DNA from: Rhodoferax potami | GTDB lineage: Bacteria > Pseudomonadota > Gammaproteobacteria > Burkholderiales > Burkholderiaceae_C | Assembly: GCF_032193805.1 (NCBI RefSeq) | Contig: NZ_JAVBIK010000001.1 | Span: 2,253,001-2,317,000, forward strand | DNA length: 64,000 nucleotides | Direction: 5' to 3' | Shown here: positions 9,486 to 19,667 of the stretch, piece after piece | How the letters are laid out: each line of letters opens with the position of its first letter | How positions within the stretch are numbered: the stretch's first letter is position 1 | Program-made: the position numbers and the translations under genes | The notes under the pieces: model-generated | Seen by the model: only the letters and a program-made list of their open reading frames with translations | What the model was told of the DNA's origin: nothing | Database searches by the model: none

Positions 9486-10132
9486 GTGCGCTGCAAATCA
9501 TCTTCCAGGGGGATGCGGTCCACACCAGTGTTGCACTGGTTCTGCTCAGCATGTCGGTGGTCGCATGGTTTGTGATTTTTTGGAAAGGCTGGCTTTTGCA
9601 GCGAGCCTCGCGCGATGTGTCCCGCAGTACCGCCGCCTTTTGGCAGTCACCGGATATGCAAGGCGCTTTGCTTGCCCTGCCGGCTTTTGACCGCGAGGGC
9701 TTGGTCCTTCCCCTGGTGCAGGCATCTCAAGTTCAACAGCCAGGTACCTTGGCGAGTGCCGGTGACCGCGGGCAGCAACTCACCCGGGTGCTGCGCGATG
9801 CCTTGCATGGTGTGTTGCAGCGTCTCCAAGCCGGGCAGGTGTTGTTGGCCACGGTGGGCTCCACAGCGCCTTTCGTCGGGCTACTGGGTACGGTGTGGGG
9901 GATCTATCACGCGCTGGTCGGTATCACGGGCGGTGGCCAGGTCAGCATCGACAAAATCGCCGGTCCCGTCGGCGAAGCGCTGATCATGACGGCCGCAGGC
10001 TTGGCGGTGGCGATTCCTGCCGTGTTGGCTTACAACATTTTCGGACGACTGATCGGGCGTATCGAGGCCGATCTGGAAGGTTTTGCGCTGGATCTGCGTG
10101 AGTTGTTACTCACGCGCGGCAACGGGGCTTGA
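9482..10132 (+). CDS. exbB: MotA/TolQ/ExbB proton channel family protein
   Basis: Inner-membrane protein of 216 residues with three predicted helices: one near the N-terminus ([21 protein letters not shown]) and two in the C-terminal half around [20 protein letters not shown]. With ExbD it forms a proton-driven motor that powers TonB- or Tol-type outer-membrane processes. It overlaps dapB by four bases and is followed by exbD two bases after its stop. No tonB, tolA or receptor is adjacent, so ExbB is favoured over TolQ only by the size and pairing. Confidence 0.9.
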   Translation: MSALQIIFQGDAVHTSVALVLLSMSVVAWFVIFWKGWLLQRASRDVSRSTAAFWQSPDMQGALLALPAFDREGLVLPLVQASQVQQPGTLASAGDRGQQLTRVLRDALHGVLQRLQAGQVLLATVGSTAPFVGLLGTVWGIYHALVGITGGGQVSIDKIAGPVGEALIMTAAGLAVAIPAVLAYNIFGRLIGRIEADLEGFALDLRELLLTRGNGA

Positions 10133-10134
10133 CC

Positions 10135-10563
10135 ATGGCTTTTGGTCGCCTGGAGCGCTCCAATGCACCCCAACCCATCAGCGACATCAATATGACGCCG
10201 CTGATCGACGTGATGCTGGTGCTGCTGGTGATTTTTATCATCACCGCACCTTTGATGGTGAGCGCCGTCAAGGTAAACCTGCCGCAAGCCCAAGGAGGGC
10301 AAGCGCTCAATGCTCCTCAATTTATAGCGGTTTCCGTGGATCCTGCGGGGCAAGTCTATGTGAACGAGCAGCCGTTCGACCAGCCTGCTGTCGGCAAAGC
10401 ATTTGAAGAGGCCGCCAAACGCAACCCCCAAACAGAAGTCCAGTTGCGTGCCGACTCCACGGTGCCCTATGGGCAGGTGGTGGAGTTGATGGGGTTGGCC
10501 CAAAAAGCGGGTCTGAGCAAGATCGGATTCGTGGCCGAACCGCGGCCGACAGCAGCTCCCTGA
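10135..10563 (+). CDS. exbD: Biopolymer transporter ExbD/TolR
   Basis: Protein of 142 residues with one N-terminal membrane helix and a periplasmic domain. Seen: [20 protein letters not shown], which carries the conserved aspartate needed for proton-driven energy transfer. The ATG at 10135 lies two bases after the exbB stop; a TTG at 10129 overlapping exbB would add two residues. Functions with ExbB. There is no tonB nearby. Confidence 0.92.
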   Translation: MAFGRLERSNAPQPISDINMTPLIDVMLVLLVIFIITAPLMVSAVKVNLPQAQGGQALNAPQFIAVSVDPAGQVYVNEQPFDQPAVGKAFEEAAKRNPQTEVQLRADSTVPYGQVVELMGLAQKAGLSKIGFVAEPRPTAAP

Positions 10564-10636
10564 ACCATGGCGCAGTGCAGCGCCTAAAATCGCACCAAGC
10601 CTCTCTATTTGGCAGCGCCATTGCTGCTCACTCCCC

Positions 10637-13375
10637 ATGCAAGACAAGTACCAGCACCTCGACGTAGAACAAGCCGCGCAAGCCCATTGGGCACAGCCTT
10701 TGTGGAATGGCGATACCGCCTACCGTGTGACCGAGAACGCAGTGGGCGTGGACGGCAAGCCCAAGAAGAAGTTCTACGCCTGCTCCATGCTGCCGTACCC
10801 CAGCGGCAAGCTGCACATGGGCCATGTGCGCAACTACACCATCAACGACATGCTGGCCCGTTACCTGCGCATGAACGGCCATAACGTGCTCATGCCCATG
10901 GGCTGGGACGCCTTCGGGTTGCCTGCCGAAAACGCGGCACTCAAGAACAAAGTGCCCCCTGCCAAGTGGACCTACGAGAACATTGCCTACATGAAGAGCC
11001 AGATGCAGGCCATGGGTCTGGCCATCGACTGGAGCCGTGAAGTCGCCACCTGCGACCCGCAGTACTACAAGTGGAACCAGTGGCTGTTCCTGAAGATGCT
11101 GGAAAAAGGCATTGCCTACCGCAAGACCCAAGTGGTCAACTGGGACCCGGTGGACCAGACCGTGTTGGCCAACGAACAGGTGATTGACGGCAAGGGCTGG
11201 CGCACCGGTGCGGTGGTCGAAAAGCGCGAGATCCCCGGCTACTACCTGAAGATCACCGACTACGCGCAAGAGCTGCTGGACCATGTGCAGATGGGCAACG
11301 ACAAGGCCACGCTCACCGGCTGGCCCGACCGCGTGCGTCTGATGCAGGAAAACTGGATTGGTAAGTCGGAGGGCGTGCGCTTTGCCTTCACCCACGACAT
11401 CAAGGACGCGAGCGGTGCGCTGATTGGTGACGGCCGTATGTATGTGTTCACCACCCGTGCGGACACGGTGATGGGCGTGACCTTCTGCGCCGTGGCGCCC
11501 GAGCACCCCCTCGCTGCGCATGCTGCAGCAACCAACCCGGCGCTGGCCGCTTTCATTGAAGAGTGCAAGACCGGTGGCACCACCGAAGCCGAGCTGGCCA
11601 CGCAAGAGAAGAAGGGCCTGAACACCGGCCTGTTTGTGACCCACCCGCTGACCGGCGCGGCCGTGCCTGTGTGGGTCGGCAACTATGTGTTGATGGGCTA
11701 TGGCGATGGCGCCGTGATGGGCGTACCTGCGCACGACGAGCGTGACTTTGCATTTGCCAAGAAATACGGCATCGAGATCAAGCAGGTCGTCTCCGCTGAG
11801 GGCGAAACCTTCTCGTTGGACGCCTGGGCCGATTGGTATGGCGACAAGCAGCGCGCGGTCACAGTTAACTCTGGCAAATACGATGGACTGGCCTACAAGG
11901 CAGCGGTCGATGCCGTGGCTGCAGACCTGGCTGCCCAAGGGCTAGGCGAGAAGAAAACCACCTGGCGTCTGCGCGACTGGGGCGTAAGCCGCCAGCGCTA
12001 CTGGGGCACGCCGATTCCGATCATCCATTGCGATGAACATGGCGCCGTGCCGGTGCCCGAGAAAGACCTGCCCGTGGTCCTGCCGCAAGACTGCGTGCCC
12101 GATGGTTCCGGCAACCCGCTGCACAAGCATGAAGGCTTCCACGCGGGCGTGGTCTGCCCGGTGTGCGGCAAGCCTGCGCGCCGTGAGACCGACACCATGG
12201 ACACCTTCGTGGACTCGTCTTGGTACTTCATGCGCTATTGCGATCCAAAGAATCCGGACGCCATGGTGGCCGGCGGGGCGGACTATTGGATGCCGATGGA
12301 CCAATACATCGGCGGTATCGAACACGCCATCTTGCACTTGCTGTACGCCCGTTTCTGGACCAAGGTCATGCGCGACCTGGGTCTGGTGAAGGTGGACGAG
12401 CCCTTTACCAAGCTGCTGACCCAGGGCATGGTGCTCAACCACATCTACAGCCGCCGTACAGCCAAGGGTGGCAAAGAGTACTTCTGGCCCAAGGATGTGG
12501 AGCATGTGCATGATGCGGCCGGCAAGGTGGTGGGCGCCAAGCTGATTACTGAAGTCGACAGCGCAGATGGCATGCTGCCGGTAGGCACTGCCATCGACTA
12601 CGAGGGCGTGGGCACCATGTCCAAGTCCAAGAACAACGGTGTGGACCCGCAAGAGCTGATCGCCAAGTACGGTGCAGACACCGCCCGCATCTACACCATG
12701 TTCACCTCGCCCCCCGAGGCCACTTTGGAGTGGAACGACTCGGCGGTGGAGGGTAGCTACCGCTTCCTGCGCCGTGTCTGGAACTTTGGCTACAAACTGT
12801 CTGCTATGGATTCAGTAGCTGCTCGCGCAAGCGTAGCGGGCGCCAAGAGCCTGAATGATGTGGAATTCGGCAAGGAAGCCAAGGCGCTCCGGCTGGAGAT
12901 GCACACCGTGCTCAAGCAGGTGGACTTTGACTACCAGCGCATGCAGTACAACACGGTGGTGTCAGGCGCGATGAAGATGATCAACGCGCTGGAAGGCTTC
13001 AAGGCCCTGGACAGTGCGGGTGCGCAAGTGGCCCTCATCGAAGGCTTCGGCATTCTGCTGCGTTGCCTGTATCCCGCCACTCCACACTTGTCCCACGCCT
13101 TGTGGTCGGAGTTGGGCTATTCGTCGGCATTGGGCGATCTGCTGGACGCCCCTTGGCCTCAGGTGGATGCAGCGGCTCTGGTGCAAGACGAGATCGAGCT
13201 GGTGCTGCAAATCAACGGCAAGTTGCGCGGCGCGGTGCGTGTACCGGCAGCGGCTGACAAGGCCGCCATTGAAGCCGCTGCGCTGGCCAGCGAGGTGTTC
13301 ATCGCCCATGCAGCAGGCGCTCCTGCCAAGAAGGTCATCGTGGTGCCCGGTCGCCTGGTCAACATCGTCGTCTGA
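10637..13375 (+). CDS. leuS: Leucine--tRNA ligase
   Basis: Class I aminoacyl-tRNA synthetase of 912 residues, slightly longer than the about 860 of E. coli. Seen: HMGH (HIGH-type) at residues 60-63, the editing domain in the middle, a Cys pair zinc-like element ([24 protein letters not shown]) and the MSKSK signature at about 661-665. A copy of the 41-bp dispersed repeat is read in frame at about residues 723-736 ([14 protein letters not shown]) in a variable loop before the anticodon-binding domain. lptE follows five bases after the stop. Confidence 0.98.
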   Translation: MQDKYQHLDVEQAAQAHWAQPLWNGDTAYRVTENAVGVDGKPKKKFYACSMLPYPSGKLHMGHVRNYTINDMLARYLRMNGHNVLMPMGWDAFGLPAENAALKNKVPPAKWTYENIAYMKSQMQAMGLAIDWSREVATCDPQYYKWNQWLFLKMLEKGIAYRKTQVVNWDPVDQTVLANEQVIDGKGWRTGAVVEKREIPGYYLKITDYAQELLDHVQMGNDKATLTGWPDRVRLMQENWIGKSEGVRFAFTHDIKDASGALIGDGRMYVFTTRADTVMGVTFCAVAPEHPLAAHAAATNPALAAFIEECKTGGTTEAELATQEKKGLNTGLFVTHPLTGAAVPVWVGNYVLMGYGDGAVMGVPAHDERDFAFAKKYGIEIKQVVSAEGETFSLDAWADWYGDKQRAVTVNSGKYDGLAYKAAVDAVAADLAAQGLGEKKTTWRLRDWGVSRQRYWGTPIPIIHCDEHGAVPVPEKDLPVVLPQDCVPDGSGNPLHKHEGFHAGVVCPVCGKPARRETDTMDTFVDSSWYFMRYCDPKNPDAMVAGGADYWMPMDQYIGGIEHAILHLLYARFWTKVMRDLGLVKVDEPFTKLLTQGMVLNHIYSRRTAKGGKEYFWPKDVEHVHDAAGKVVGAKLITEVDSADGMLPVGTAIDYEGVGTMSKSKNNGVDPQELIAKYGADTARIYTMFTSPPEATLEWNDSAVEGSYRFLRRVWNFGYKLSAMDSVAARASVAGAKSLNDVEFGKEAKALRLEMHTVLKQVDFDYQRMQYNTVVSGAMKMINALEGFKALDSAGAQVALIEGFGILLRCLYPATPHLSHALWSELGYSSALGDLLDAPWPQVDAAALVQDEIELVLQINGKLRGAVRVPAAADKAAIEAAALASEVFIAHAAGAPAKKVIVVPGRLVNIVV
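12803..12843 (+). repeat. Dispersed 41-bp palindromic repeat, copy 2 (inside leuS)
   Basis: GCTAT-N7-GTAGC-N5-GCGC-N11-GCGC with exact spacing (12803-12807, 12815-12819, 12825-12828, 12840-12843), followed by CAAGAGCCTGA, which matches the tail of copy 1. It is read through in frame by leuS. Confidence 0.7.
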
Positions 13376-13380
13376 TCACC

Positions 13381-13881
13381 ATGCTGCAACGCCGATCGCT
13401 TTTTGCGCTGCCTGTGGCTGCCCTGCTGGGAGGCTGCGGCTTCAAGCTGCGCGGCAAACAAAACTACGCCTTTGAGACGATTGCGGTCACGCCCGAAAAG
13501 GGCGCGGCGGTGGCCTCGGAGCTCAGCCGCTACCTGGGCGACATGGTGCGGCCGGTGGCGCCTGCTGCGGGCGGTGTGCCTCCGGAGGTGATTGTCGATA
13601 TCTTGGGCGAAACGCGCGAAAAGGTGATCGTGGCCCTCAACGCCTCCGGCCAGGTGCGCGAATACCAATTGCGGATCAAGGTGCGCTTTCGCATGCGCAC
13701 CTCGCAAGGCCAGGACCTGATTGAGCCCACGGACATCTTGCAGGAGCGGGACGTCAGCTTCAACGAATCTGCTGTGCTGGCCAAAGAGGCGGAAGAGGCG
13801 CTGCTTTACCGCGATATGCAGTCCGATATCGTGCAGCAGTTGCTGCGCCGTATTGCGGCTGTGAAAAGCCTGAATCCGTAA
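13381..13881 (+). CDS. lptE: LPS-assembly lipoprotein LptE
   Basis: Outer-membrane lipoprotein of 166 residues that plugs LptD and helps place lipopolysaccharide on the cell surface. Seen: signal peptide with lipobox LGGC (Cys19) followed by GFKLRGKQNYAFETI, typical of LptE after the acylated cysteine. Position directly after leuS is the conserved leuS-lptE-holA order. Here holA is displaced by about 2.7 kb of amino-acid genes. Confidence 0.93.
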   Translation: MLQRRSLFALPVAALLGGCGFKLRGKQNYAFETIAVTPEKGAAVASELSRYLGDMVRPVAPAAGGVPPEVIVDILGETREKVIVALNASGQVREYQLRIKVRFRMRTSQGQDLIEPTDILQERDVSFNESAVLAKEAEEALLYRDMQSDIVQQLLRRIAAVKSLNP

Positions 13882-13888
13882 GGTGGCC

Positions 13889-14362
13889 ATGGACCGGGTC
13901 GATCACACCTTGCTGGAGTTGCTGCAGCGCGACGGGCGTATGAGCGCGCAGGCCTTGTCAGAGGTGGTCAACCTGTCGGCCCGTGCGACCCTGAACCGGA
14001 TCCACAAGCTGGAGGACGAAGGGCACATCGAAGGTTACCGGGCTTTGCTGGCACGCCAGTCCATCGGTGAGCATGTGTCGGTGTTTGCGGAAATTGCCCT
14101 CAAGGACCAGCGCCAGGCGACGGTGCAGCGCTTTGAGCAGGCCATGGTCGCCTGCCCGGAGGTGATCGCCTGCTACCTGGTGAGTGGCCGCTACGATTAC
14201 CTGGTCCGCCTGGCTTGCCGTGACTTGAACCACTACCGTGAACTGACCAATACTTGGATTGACGATGTCGGCTTGGGTGTCGACAAGGTGGTGACCAGCA
14301 CCGAGCTGCAAACCGTGAAAGAGTTTGCCGGCTTCCCCCTGATGGTCCGTACGACCCGCTAA
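13889..14362 (+). CDS. Lrp/AsnC family transcriptional regulator
   Basis: Protein of 157 residues: an N-terminal helix-turn-helix (DGRMSAQALSEVVNLSARATLNRIHKLE is the HTH region) followed by a RAM ligand-binding domain (VIACYLVSGRYDYLVRLACRD). Such regulators respond to amino acids. The ATG at 13889 has AAGGTGG just upstream; a GTG at 13883 would add two residues. It lies next to ornithine cyclodeaminase and an arginase-family gene, so control of those genes by arginine or ornithine is the natural inference. A perfect palindrome at 14492-14508 is a candidate operator. Confidence 0.92.
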   Translation: MDRVDHTLLELLQRDGRMSAQALSEVVNLSARATLNRIHKLEDEGHIEGYRALLARQSIGEHVSVFAEIALKDQRQATVQRFEQAMVACPEVIACYLVSGRYDYLVRLACRDLNHYRELTNTWIDDVGLGVDKVVTSTELQTVKEFAGFPLMVRTTR

Positions 14363-14491
14363 TTACCGGCAATTCCGTTTCGGATGTGGCATTCGGGGCC
14401 GGCAGCGGTTTGCGCGCTTTGCCAGCCCGACTTCGTCGCTTAACTCCCTGCTGGCAGGCCTAGACTAGGTGCAGCTGCCGGCGTTGCGGTA

Positions 14492-14508
14492 GATGCGGAA
14501 TCCGCATC
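14492..14508. promoter_or_regulatory. Perfect palindrome upstream of ornithine cyclodeaminase gene
   Basis: Eight-base arms GATGCGGA / TCCGCATC around one central base, 33 bases before the ATG at 14541. The size and symmetry fit a transcription-factor operator, possibly for the Lrp-type protein encoded just upstream. No binding evidence is available from sequence alone. Confidence 0.4.
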
Positions 14509-14540
14509 CCCTCGCGGCACTTTGCCCTGAGGAGAAGCCC

Positions 14541-15593
14541 ATGACCCGCTATATCGACGTCCATGACATGCAAGCCCTGGTGCGCCAGCACGGTCTGGCC
14601 CCCATGATGTCCGAGATGGCCCAGACCATCCGTGAAGACTTTTTGCGTTGGGAGGACTTCGACAAATCCCCCCGCACTGCCAACCACAGCACCAACGGTG
14701 TCATCGAGCTGATGCCGGTGTCCGACAACGCGCTGTACGCCTTCAAATACGTGAACGGCCACCCCAAGAACCCGTTGCAAGGCCTGTCCACCGTGATGGC
14801 CTTTGGCGTGCTGGCCGATGTGGCCACCGGTTACCCCGAGTTGCTCAGCGAGCTCACCATTACCACCGCCTTGCGCACGGCTGCGACCTCGGCCATGGCG
14901 GCCAAAGTGCTGGCTCGCCCCGAGAGCAAAACCATGGCCCTGATAGGCAATGGCTCGCAAAGTGAATTCCAGGCAATTGCGTTCATGACGCAGCTGGGAA
15001 TCACCACGCTTCGCGTGTTCGATGTGGACCCCAAGGCCAGCGACAAGCTGGTGGCGAACTTGCGCCCGTACACCGAGTCTGGCGCGCTGACCATCGTGCG
15101 CTGTGCCTCGACCCGTGAAGCGGTGCGCGGCGCCGACATCGTGACCACGGTAACCGCCGACAAAACCAATGCCACCATCCTGACGGCGGACATGATCGAA
15201 CCCGGCATGCACCTCAATGCCGTGGGCGGCGACTGCCCAGGCAAGACCGAGCTGGAGGCCTCCATCCTGAATCAGGCCAAAGTTTTCGTGGAGTTTGAAC
15301 CCCAGACGCGCATCGAGGGCGAGCTGCAGCAGATGCCTGCGGACTTTGTAACCCACCCACTCTGGCAGGTACTGGCTGGCCACGCTGCAGGCCGGGACCA
15401 CGCCGAACAAGTGACCTTGTTTGACTCGGTGGGTTTTGCCCTGGAGGATTTGTCGGCTCTGCGCTATGTCCATGCACTGTCCCAGAAGCTGGGCGTAGGC
15501 AGCACCGTGCAACTGGTGCCCGACCTGGCAGATCCCAAAGACCTGTTCGCTTGTGCCACCACCGTTCCTGCGCCATTGCGCAAAGCCGCATGA
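14541..15593 (+). CDS. Ornithine cyclodeaminase family protein
   Basis: Protein of 350 residues of the ornithine cyclodeaminase/mu-crystallin family, which converts L-ornithine to L-proline and ammonia with bound NAD+. Seen: N-terminal MTRYIDVHDMQALVRQHG, the NAD-binding MALIGNGSQSEFQAIAF, and the segment LNAVGGDCPGKTELEASIL with the conserved aspartate. GAGGAG eight bases before the ATG sets the start. Its stop overlaps the start of the arginase-family gene (ATGA), so the pair is coupled. Family members also act on other amino acids; the arginase neighbour supports ornithine. Confidence 0.92.
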   Translation: MTRYIDVHDMQALVRQHGLAPMMSEMAQTIREDFLRWEDFDKSPRTANHSTNGVIELMPVSDNALYAFKYVNGHPKNPLQGLSTVMAFGVLADVATGYPELLSELTITTALRTAATSAMAAKVLARPESKTMALIGNGSQSEFQAIAFMTQLGITTLRVFDVDPKASDKLVANLRPYTESGALTIVRCASTREAVRGADIVTTVTADKTNATILTADMIEPGMHLNAVGGDCPGKTELEASILNQAKVFVEFEPQTRIEGELQQMPADFVTHPLWQVLAGHAAGRDHAEQVTLFDSVGFALEDLSALRYVHALSQKLGVGSTVQLVPDLADPKDLFACATTVPAPLRKAA

Positions 15594-16489
15594 GCCAGCC
15601 GGTGTTACACATCGTCGGCGCAGCGGTCGGCGAGGGCGCCAGCGATGGCGGATGCAAATGGGGCTCCAACGCCCTGAAAGAGCATGGTCTGCAGCGCGCT
15701 TTGGCAGCGACCGGACGTACCGTGACCTGGGGCGAGACGGTGAGTGCCCAGCCTATGCTGGCTAGCAGCCGATTGGGTGCGATTGAAGGGTTCTCGGAGC
15801 ATCTGGCCCAGACGGTGGCGCAGGTGCTGCACCACAGGCAGCAACCCCTGGTGGTGGGCGGTGACCATTCGTGTGCAGTGGGCACCTGGAGTGCTGTGGC
15901 AGAACATCTGCGCCCCCAAGGCAGAGTGGGGCTGGTCTGGATCGACGCACACCTGGATGCCCACACCCCCGACACCTCCGATACGCAAGCCCCTCATGGC
16001 ATGCCCTTGGCGGCGCTGTTGGGTCACGGTTCGGTGGGGATGACGGATCTATTTGGCTGGCGCGGCAAGTTGTTGCCTTCGCAGGTCGCCATCATCGGTG
16101 CCCGCAGTTACGAGCCGGCCTTGCTCAACCAATTGGGCGTGCGCGTGATGTACATGCCTGAGGTCTTGGAGCGCGGGTTTGCCGCCTGCTTTGCCGAGGC
16201 TCGGGCTATTGCGTCGACGGGTACTGCGGGGTGGGGCATCAGCTTCGATCTCGATGGGCTTGACCCGCGCGATGCGCCCGGCACCGGCACGCCGGTCGAG
16301 CAGGGCATTCGCCTCGCGGATGCGCTTCAGGCCCTTGACGGCTGCAGTCACGATCCGCAGTTTGTGGCGATGGAACTCACCGAGTACAACCCCTTGCGCG
16401 ACTTTGGGGGGCAGACCGCCCGCGCGGCGACAGCGCTGCTGTGTACCGTACTTGCGCCATCGGCTGCAACGCTGGAGCTGGCCGCCTAA
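15590..16489 (+). CDS. Arginase/agmatinase family protein (probable arginase)
   Basis: Ureohydrolase of 299 residues. Seen: all manganese-ligand motifs, GGDHS, DAHLDAHT and SFDLDGLDP, in family order. Coupled to the ornithine cyclodeaminase gene by a four-base ATGA overlap, so the likely reaction is arginine to ornithine plus urea, feeding ornithine to proline. Arginase is therefore preferred over agmatinase or formimidoylglutamase, though sequence motifs alone do not decide. Cytosolic. Confidence 0.9.
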   Translation: MSQPVLHIVGAAVGEGASDGGCKWGSNALKEHGLQRALAATGRTVTWGETVSAQPMLASSRLGAIEGFSEHLAQTVAQVLHHRQQPLVVGGDHSCAVGTWSAVAEHLRPQGRVGLVWIDAHLDAHTPDTSDTQAPHGMPLAALLGHGSVGMTDLFGWRGKLLPSQVAIIGARSYEPALLNQLGVRVMYMPEVLERGFAACFAEARAIASTGTAGWGISFDLDGLDPRDAPGTGTPVEQGIRLADALQALDGCSHDPQFVAMELTEYNPLRDFGGQTARAATALLCTVLAPSAATLELAA

Positions 16490-16542
16490 GCCCTGCGCCG
16501 CAGCTGTGCAAGGGCAGGTGTGCCAAGTAAACTCACCACCTT

Positions 16543-17640
16543 ATGCAAGTCGCGGCCAACCAACTCCAGAACCACCTGCAACGCGGGCTCAAGAGCCTGT
16601 ACACCTTGCACGGTGACGAGCCGCTGCTGCAGCAAGAGGCGCTGGATGCGATCCGCGCAGTGGCCCGCACCCAGGGCTACACCGAGCGAACCTCGCACAC
16701 CGTGGCCGGTGCCCACTTCGATTGGAGCGAGGTACTTGCCGCAGGCGGCTCACTCAGCCTGTTTGCCGACAAGCAGATTGTGGAAATCCGCATCCCCAGT
16801 GGCAAGCCGGGCAAAGACGGCAGCGTTGCGCTGCAGCAGTTGGCCGAAGCCGCGCAGGGCAACGACTCCACCCTCACCATCGTCATGCTGCCGCGCTTGG
16901 ACAAGATGACCAAGTCCGGCGCCTGGTTCTCCGCGCTGGAGAGTTATGGCATCTCGCTTCAGGTCGATCCGATTGAGCGCAACGCCTTGCCGCAGTGGAT
17001 TGCCCAGCGCCTGGGCGCCCAAGGGCAGCGAGTGGCCGCCGGTGAAGAAGGGCAGCGCACCCTGCAGTTTTTTGCTGACCGTGTGGAGGGCAACCTGCTG
17101 GCTGCTCATCAGGAAATTCAAAAACTCGGCCTGCTGTATCCGGCGAATACCGGTGACGGCGTGTTGACGTTGGCGCAGGTCGAAAGCGCCGTGCTGAATG
17201 TGGCGCGCTACGACGTGTTCAAGCTCTCCGAAGCGGTGCTTGCCGGCCAGGCAGCGCGGGTGCAGCGCATGCTCGATGGATTGCAAGCCGAAGGCGAGGC
17301 CGAAGTGCTGGTGCACTACACCCTGGCCGAAGATATTCGCTCCTTGAAGCGTGTCAAAGACGCCATGGGCCAGGGGCGCCCCTTGCCGATGGCCCTGCGC
17401 GAAAACCGCATCTGGGGCGTCAAAGAGCGCCTGTTCGAGCGGGTGCTGCCCAAGCTGTCTGAGCGCACCTTGGCAGAGCTCTTGCAGTCCGCCCATGTGG
17501 TGGACGGCATTGTCAAAGGCCTGAAGCAGCCCGACTGGCCAGCCAGTGGCTGGCAAGCCTTGCACCGGCTGGCGCTGCAGGTTTGCGCCTTATGCGGCCG
17601 CCAAGCCCATCCGGCATCTGCCGGCGGCATGCGTCGCTGA
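16543..17640 (+). CDS. holA: DNA polymerase III subunit delta
   Basis: Clamp-loader subunit of 365 residues that opens the beta clamp. Seen: N-terminal LYTLHGDEPLLQQEALDAIR, the central TIVMLPRLDKMTKS and EGNLLAAHQEIQKLGLL segments and the helical collar domain, in the usual HolA order. Normally it follows lptE directly; here the Lrp-ornithine-arginase group separates them. The stop at 17640 is followed by an RBS and a GTG-initiated small gene. Confidence 0.95.
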   Translation: MQVAANQLQNHLQRGLKSLYTLHGDEPLLQQEALDAIRAVARTQGYTERTSHTVAGAHFDWSEVLAAGGSLSLFADKQIVEIRIPSGKPGKDGSVALQQLAEAAQGNDSTLTIVMLPRLDKMTKSGAWFSALESYGISLQVDPIERNALPQWIAQRLGAQGQRVAAGEEGQRTLQFFADRVEGNLLAAHQEIQKLGLLYPANTGDGVLTLAQVESAVLNVARYDVFKLSEAVLAGQAARVQRMLDGLQAEGEAEVLVHYTLAEDIRSLKRVKDAMGQGRPLPMALRENRIWGVKERLFERVLPKLSERTLAELLQSAHVVDGIVKGLKQPDWPASGWQALHRLALQVCALCGRQAHPASAGGMRR

Positions 17641-17660
17641 GGCCCCGGCAGGAGACAGGT

Positions 17661-18221
17661 GTGACCGATGCCACCCCTGCCCAGCGGCATGTGCAGCGCC
17701 ACAACCAAATCTCCATACGCCTGCACTACCGGCATGAGGCGGATTGGCACCGCGTGGAGGCCCAGCAGTGGAATGAGCGTGGATTCTGCTTTTTTCATAC
17801 CCATGCGCTAAATGCCAATTCAGTCGCCTTCAAACGCAGTTTGCAGCATTTTGAGGGTGAGGTCGTCTGGACACGCACTTGCCAAGACGAGGCACTGGTG
17901 ACCGAGATGTTGCTCAATGAAGCGATCCACCGACAGGCCGACCGTGTGTCTACCCAAGCTGAGATGCAGACGCGCCTGCTGCGGCTGATGCGTGTGCAAG
18001 GCATGGTGGAGGCCAAGCAGCGGGTGCTCGCCTCTCTGGGCGGGATGCCGGATGCTGCCAAATGGCAGCACCAGATCCAGCAGCGCATGCAAGAGGCATT
18101 GTTTCAATCCGGCGTGCGTGTGGCCTCACCGGTGTGGTCTGCGGTGGTGGTCGATGCGCTGGCTTTGGGCGGTGTGGTGCAGGATCTGGAGCGCTGGTCG
18201 GGCAGCCTAGGCAAAGGGTAG
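17661..18221 (+). CDS. Hypothetical protein (possible PilZ-like fold)
   Basis: Protein of 186 residues between holA and proA. CAGGAGA upstream supports the GTG start at 17661. The N-terminal third (QISIRLHYR ... [12 protein letters not shown]) has a weak resemblance to PilZ domains, which bind c-di-GMP, with a basic strand followed by an N-E-R-G turn, but the canonical RxxxR and (D/N)xSxxG are not clean. The rest is helical with a glutamine-rich segment. No signal peptide or membrane helix. Function unknown. Confidence 0.7.
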   Translation: MTDATPAQRHVQRHNQISIRLHYRHEADWHRVEAQQWNERGFCFFHTHALNANSVAFKRSLQHFEGEVVWTRTCQDEALVTEMLLNEAIHRQADRVSTQAEMQTRLLRLMRVQGMVEAKQRVLASLGGMPDAAKWQHQIQQRMQEALFQSGVRVASPVWSAVVVDALALGGVVQDLERWSGSLGKG

Positions 18222-18265
18222 GCAGGGCTGGATCGGGTCTTTCTGTGTTCTGCGAAAATCAGGCT

Positions 18266-19546
18266 ATGAACGCCACCAACACCACCGAATACACCCTGGC
18301 CCTTGGTTCACAAGCAAAAGTGGCATCCGCCCTCATGGCGCGTGCGCCATCTGCTATGAAAAACGTAGCATTGCGTGCTTTGGCCCGCCTGCTGCGCGAG
18401 AACACCGCAGCCCTGCAGGTGGACAACGCCAAGGATATTGAGCGGGCTGTGGCCAACGGCCTGTCTGCTCCGATGGTGGATCGCCTCAAGCTCACCCCCA
18501 AAGTGCTCGAAACCTGTGCCGAAGGCTGCGAGCAGCTGGCTGCCATGGCCGATGTAATCGGCGAAATCATCGGCATGAAGCAGCAGCCCAGCGGCATCCG
18601 CGTGGGCCAGATGCGGGTGCCGATCGGGGTGTTCGGAATGATTTTCGAGAGCCGCCCGAATGTGACCATCGAGGCTGCCAGCCTTTCCATCAAGAGCGGC
18701 AACGCGTGCATCTTGCGGGGCGGCTCGGAGGCGATTGACTCCAACAAAGCACTGGCCAAGCTGGTGCAGCAGGCCCTGACTGAAGCCGGCTTGCCTGCCG
18801 ATGCGGTGCAACTGGTGCAAACCACCGACCGCGAGGTGGTGGGGCAGTTGATCGCGATGCCCCAGTTCGTGGATGTGATCATCCCCCGCGGTGGCAAGGG
18901 ACTGATTGAGCGCATCAGCCGCGATGCCAAGGTGCCTGTCATCAAGCACCTGGACGGCAATTGCCACACCTATGTGGACGATCCTTGCGACATCGCCATG
19001 GCGGTCAAAGTGGCAGACAACGCCAAAACCAACAAATACAGCCCTTGCAATGCGACGGAAGGCCTGCTGGTGGCGCGCGGTGTAGCCGCCCAGTTTTTGC
19101 CGCTGATCGGCAAAATCTACGCGGACAAGGGTGTCGAGATGCGCTGCGATGCCGAAGGGCGAGCCATTCTCGAAGGTGTTGCCGGTGCCAACGTCACAGA
19201 CGCTACCGAGCAAGACTGGTATGAAGAGTACTTGGCCCCCATCGTCAGCGTGAAGTTGGTGGACGGCGTGGACGAAGCGATTGCCCATATCAACCGGTAC
19301 AGCAGCCACCACACCGACGCCATCCTGACCACCAACCACGTGCACGCCCAGCGGTTCTTGCGCGAAGTGGACTCGGCGAGTGTGATGGTGAACGCCAGCA
19401 CCCGGTTTGCCGATGGCTTTGAGTACGGCTTGGGGGCAGAAATCGGTATCAGCACCGACAAATTCCACGCCCGGGGCCCGGTGGGCATCGAGGGCCTGAC
19501 CTCGCTGAAATACGTGGTGCTGGGCGAGGGCGAAGTGAGAGCCTGA
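18266..19546 (+). CDS. proA: Glutamate-5-semialdehyde dehydrogenase (gamma-glutamyl phosphate reductase)
   Basis: Second enzyme of proline synthesis from glutamate, 426 residues, NADPH-dependent. Seen: [16 protein letters not shown], the [16 protein letters not shown] segment, the catalytic-cysteine region [18 protein letters not shown], and the C-terminal [27 protein letters not shown]. The ATG at 18266 gives the normal family N-terminus. proC is about 43 kb away, and ornithine cyclodeaminase upstream offers a second route to proline. Confidence 0.97.
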   Translation: MNATNTTEYTLALGSQAKVASALMARAPSAMKNVALRALARLLRENTAALQVDNAKDIERAVANGLSAPMVDRLKLTPKVLETCAEGCEQLAAMADVIGEIIGMKQQPSGIRVGQMRVPIGVFGMIFESRPNVTIEAASLSIKSGNACILRGGSEAIDSNKALAKLVQQALTEAGLPADAVQLVQTTDREVVGQLIAMPQFVDVIIPRGGKGLIERISRDAKVPVIKHLDGNCHTYVDDPCDIAMAVKVADNAKTNKYSPCNATEGLLVARGVAAQFLPLIGKIYADKGVEMRCDAEGRAILEGVAGANVTDATEQDWYEEYLAPIVSVKLVDGVDEAIAHINRYSSHHTDAILTTNHVHAQRFLREVDSASVMVNASTRFADGFEYGLGAEIGISTDKFHARGPVGIEGLTSLKYVVLGEGEVRA

Positions 19547-19667
19547 GCCCCATGCGTCGCGGATTTTCCGTCGCGCAGTGTGCGAATGATGACTAAACTG
19601 AAACTTACTAGCCTAGCCAGTCATGTTGTAAACTGACCGGTCACGATTATTCAAAGAAAGCCACTCC

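Noticed and set aside
9482..10563. A TonB/Tol system
   Set aside because: exbB and exbD are present but no tonB, tolA, tolB or pal in the neighbourhood; only the motor pair is supported.
15214..15975. Open frame antisense to ornithine cyclodeaminase and arginase
   Set aside because: Crosses two good genes on the other strand and has low-complexity translation.
18353..18378. GCTAT-N7-GTAGC inside proA resembling the dispersed repeat
   Set aside because: The GCGC blocks are not at the right places, and the encoded [11 protein letters not shown] matches the conserved family motif (A-S-T-x-x-K-N-x-A-L), so it is likely coincidence with protein constraint.
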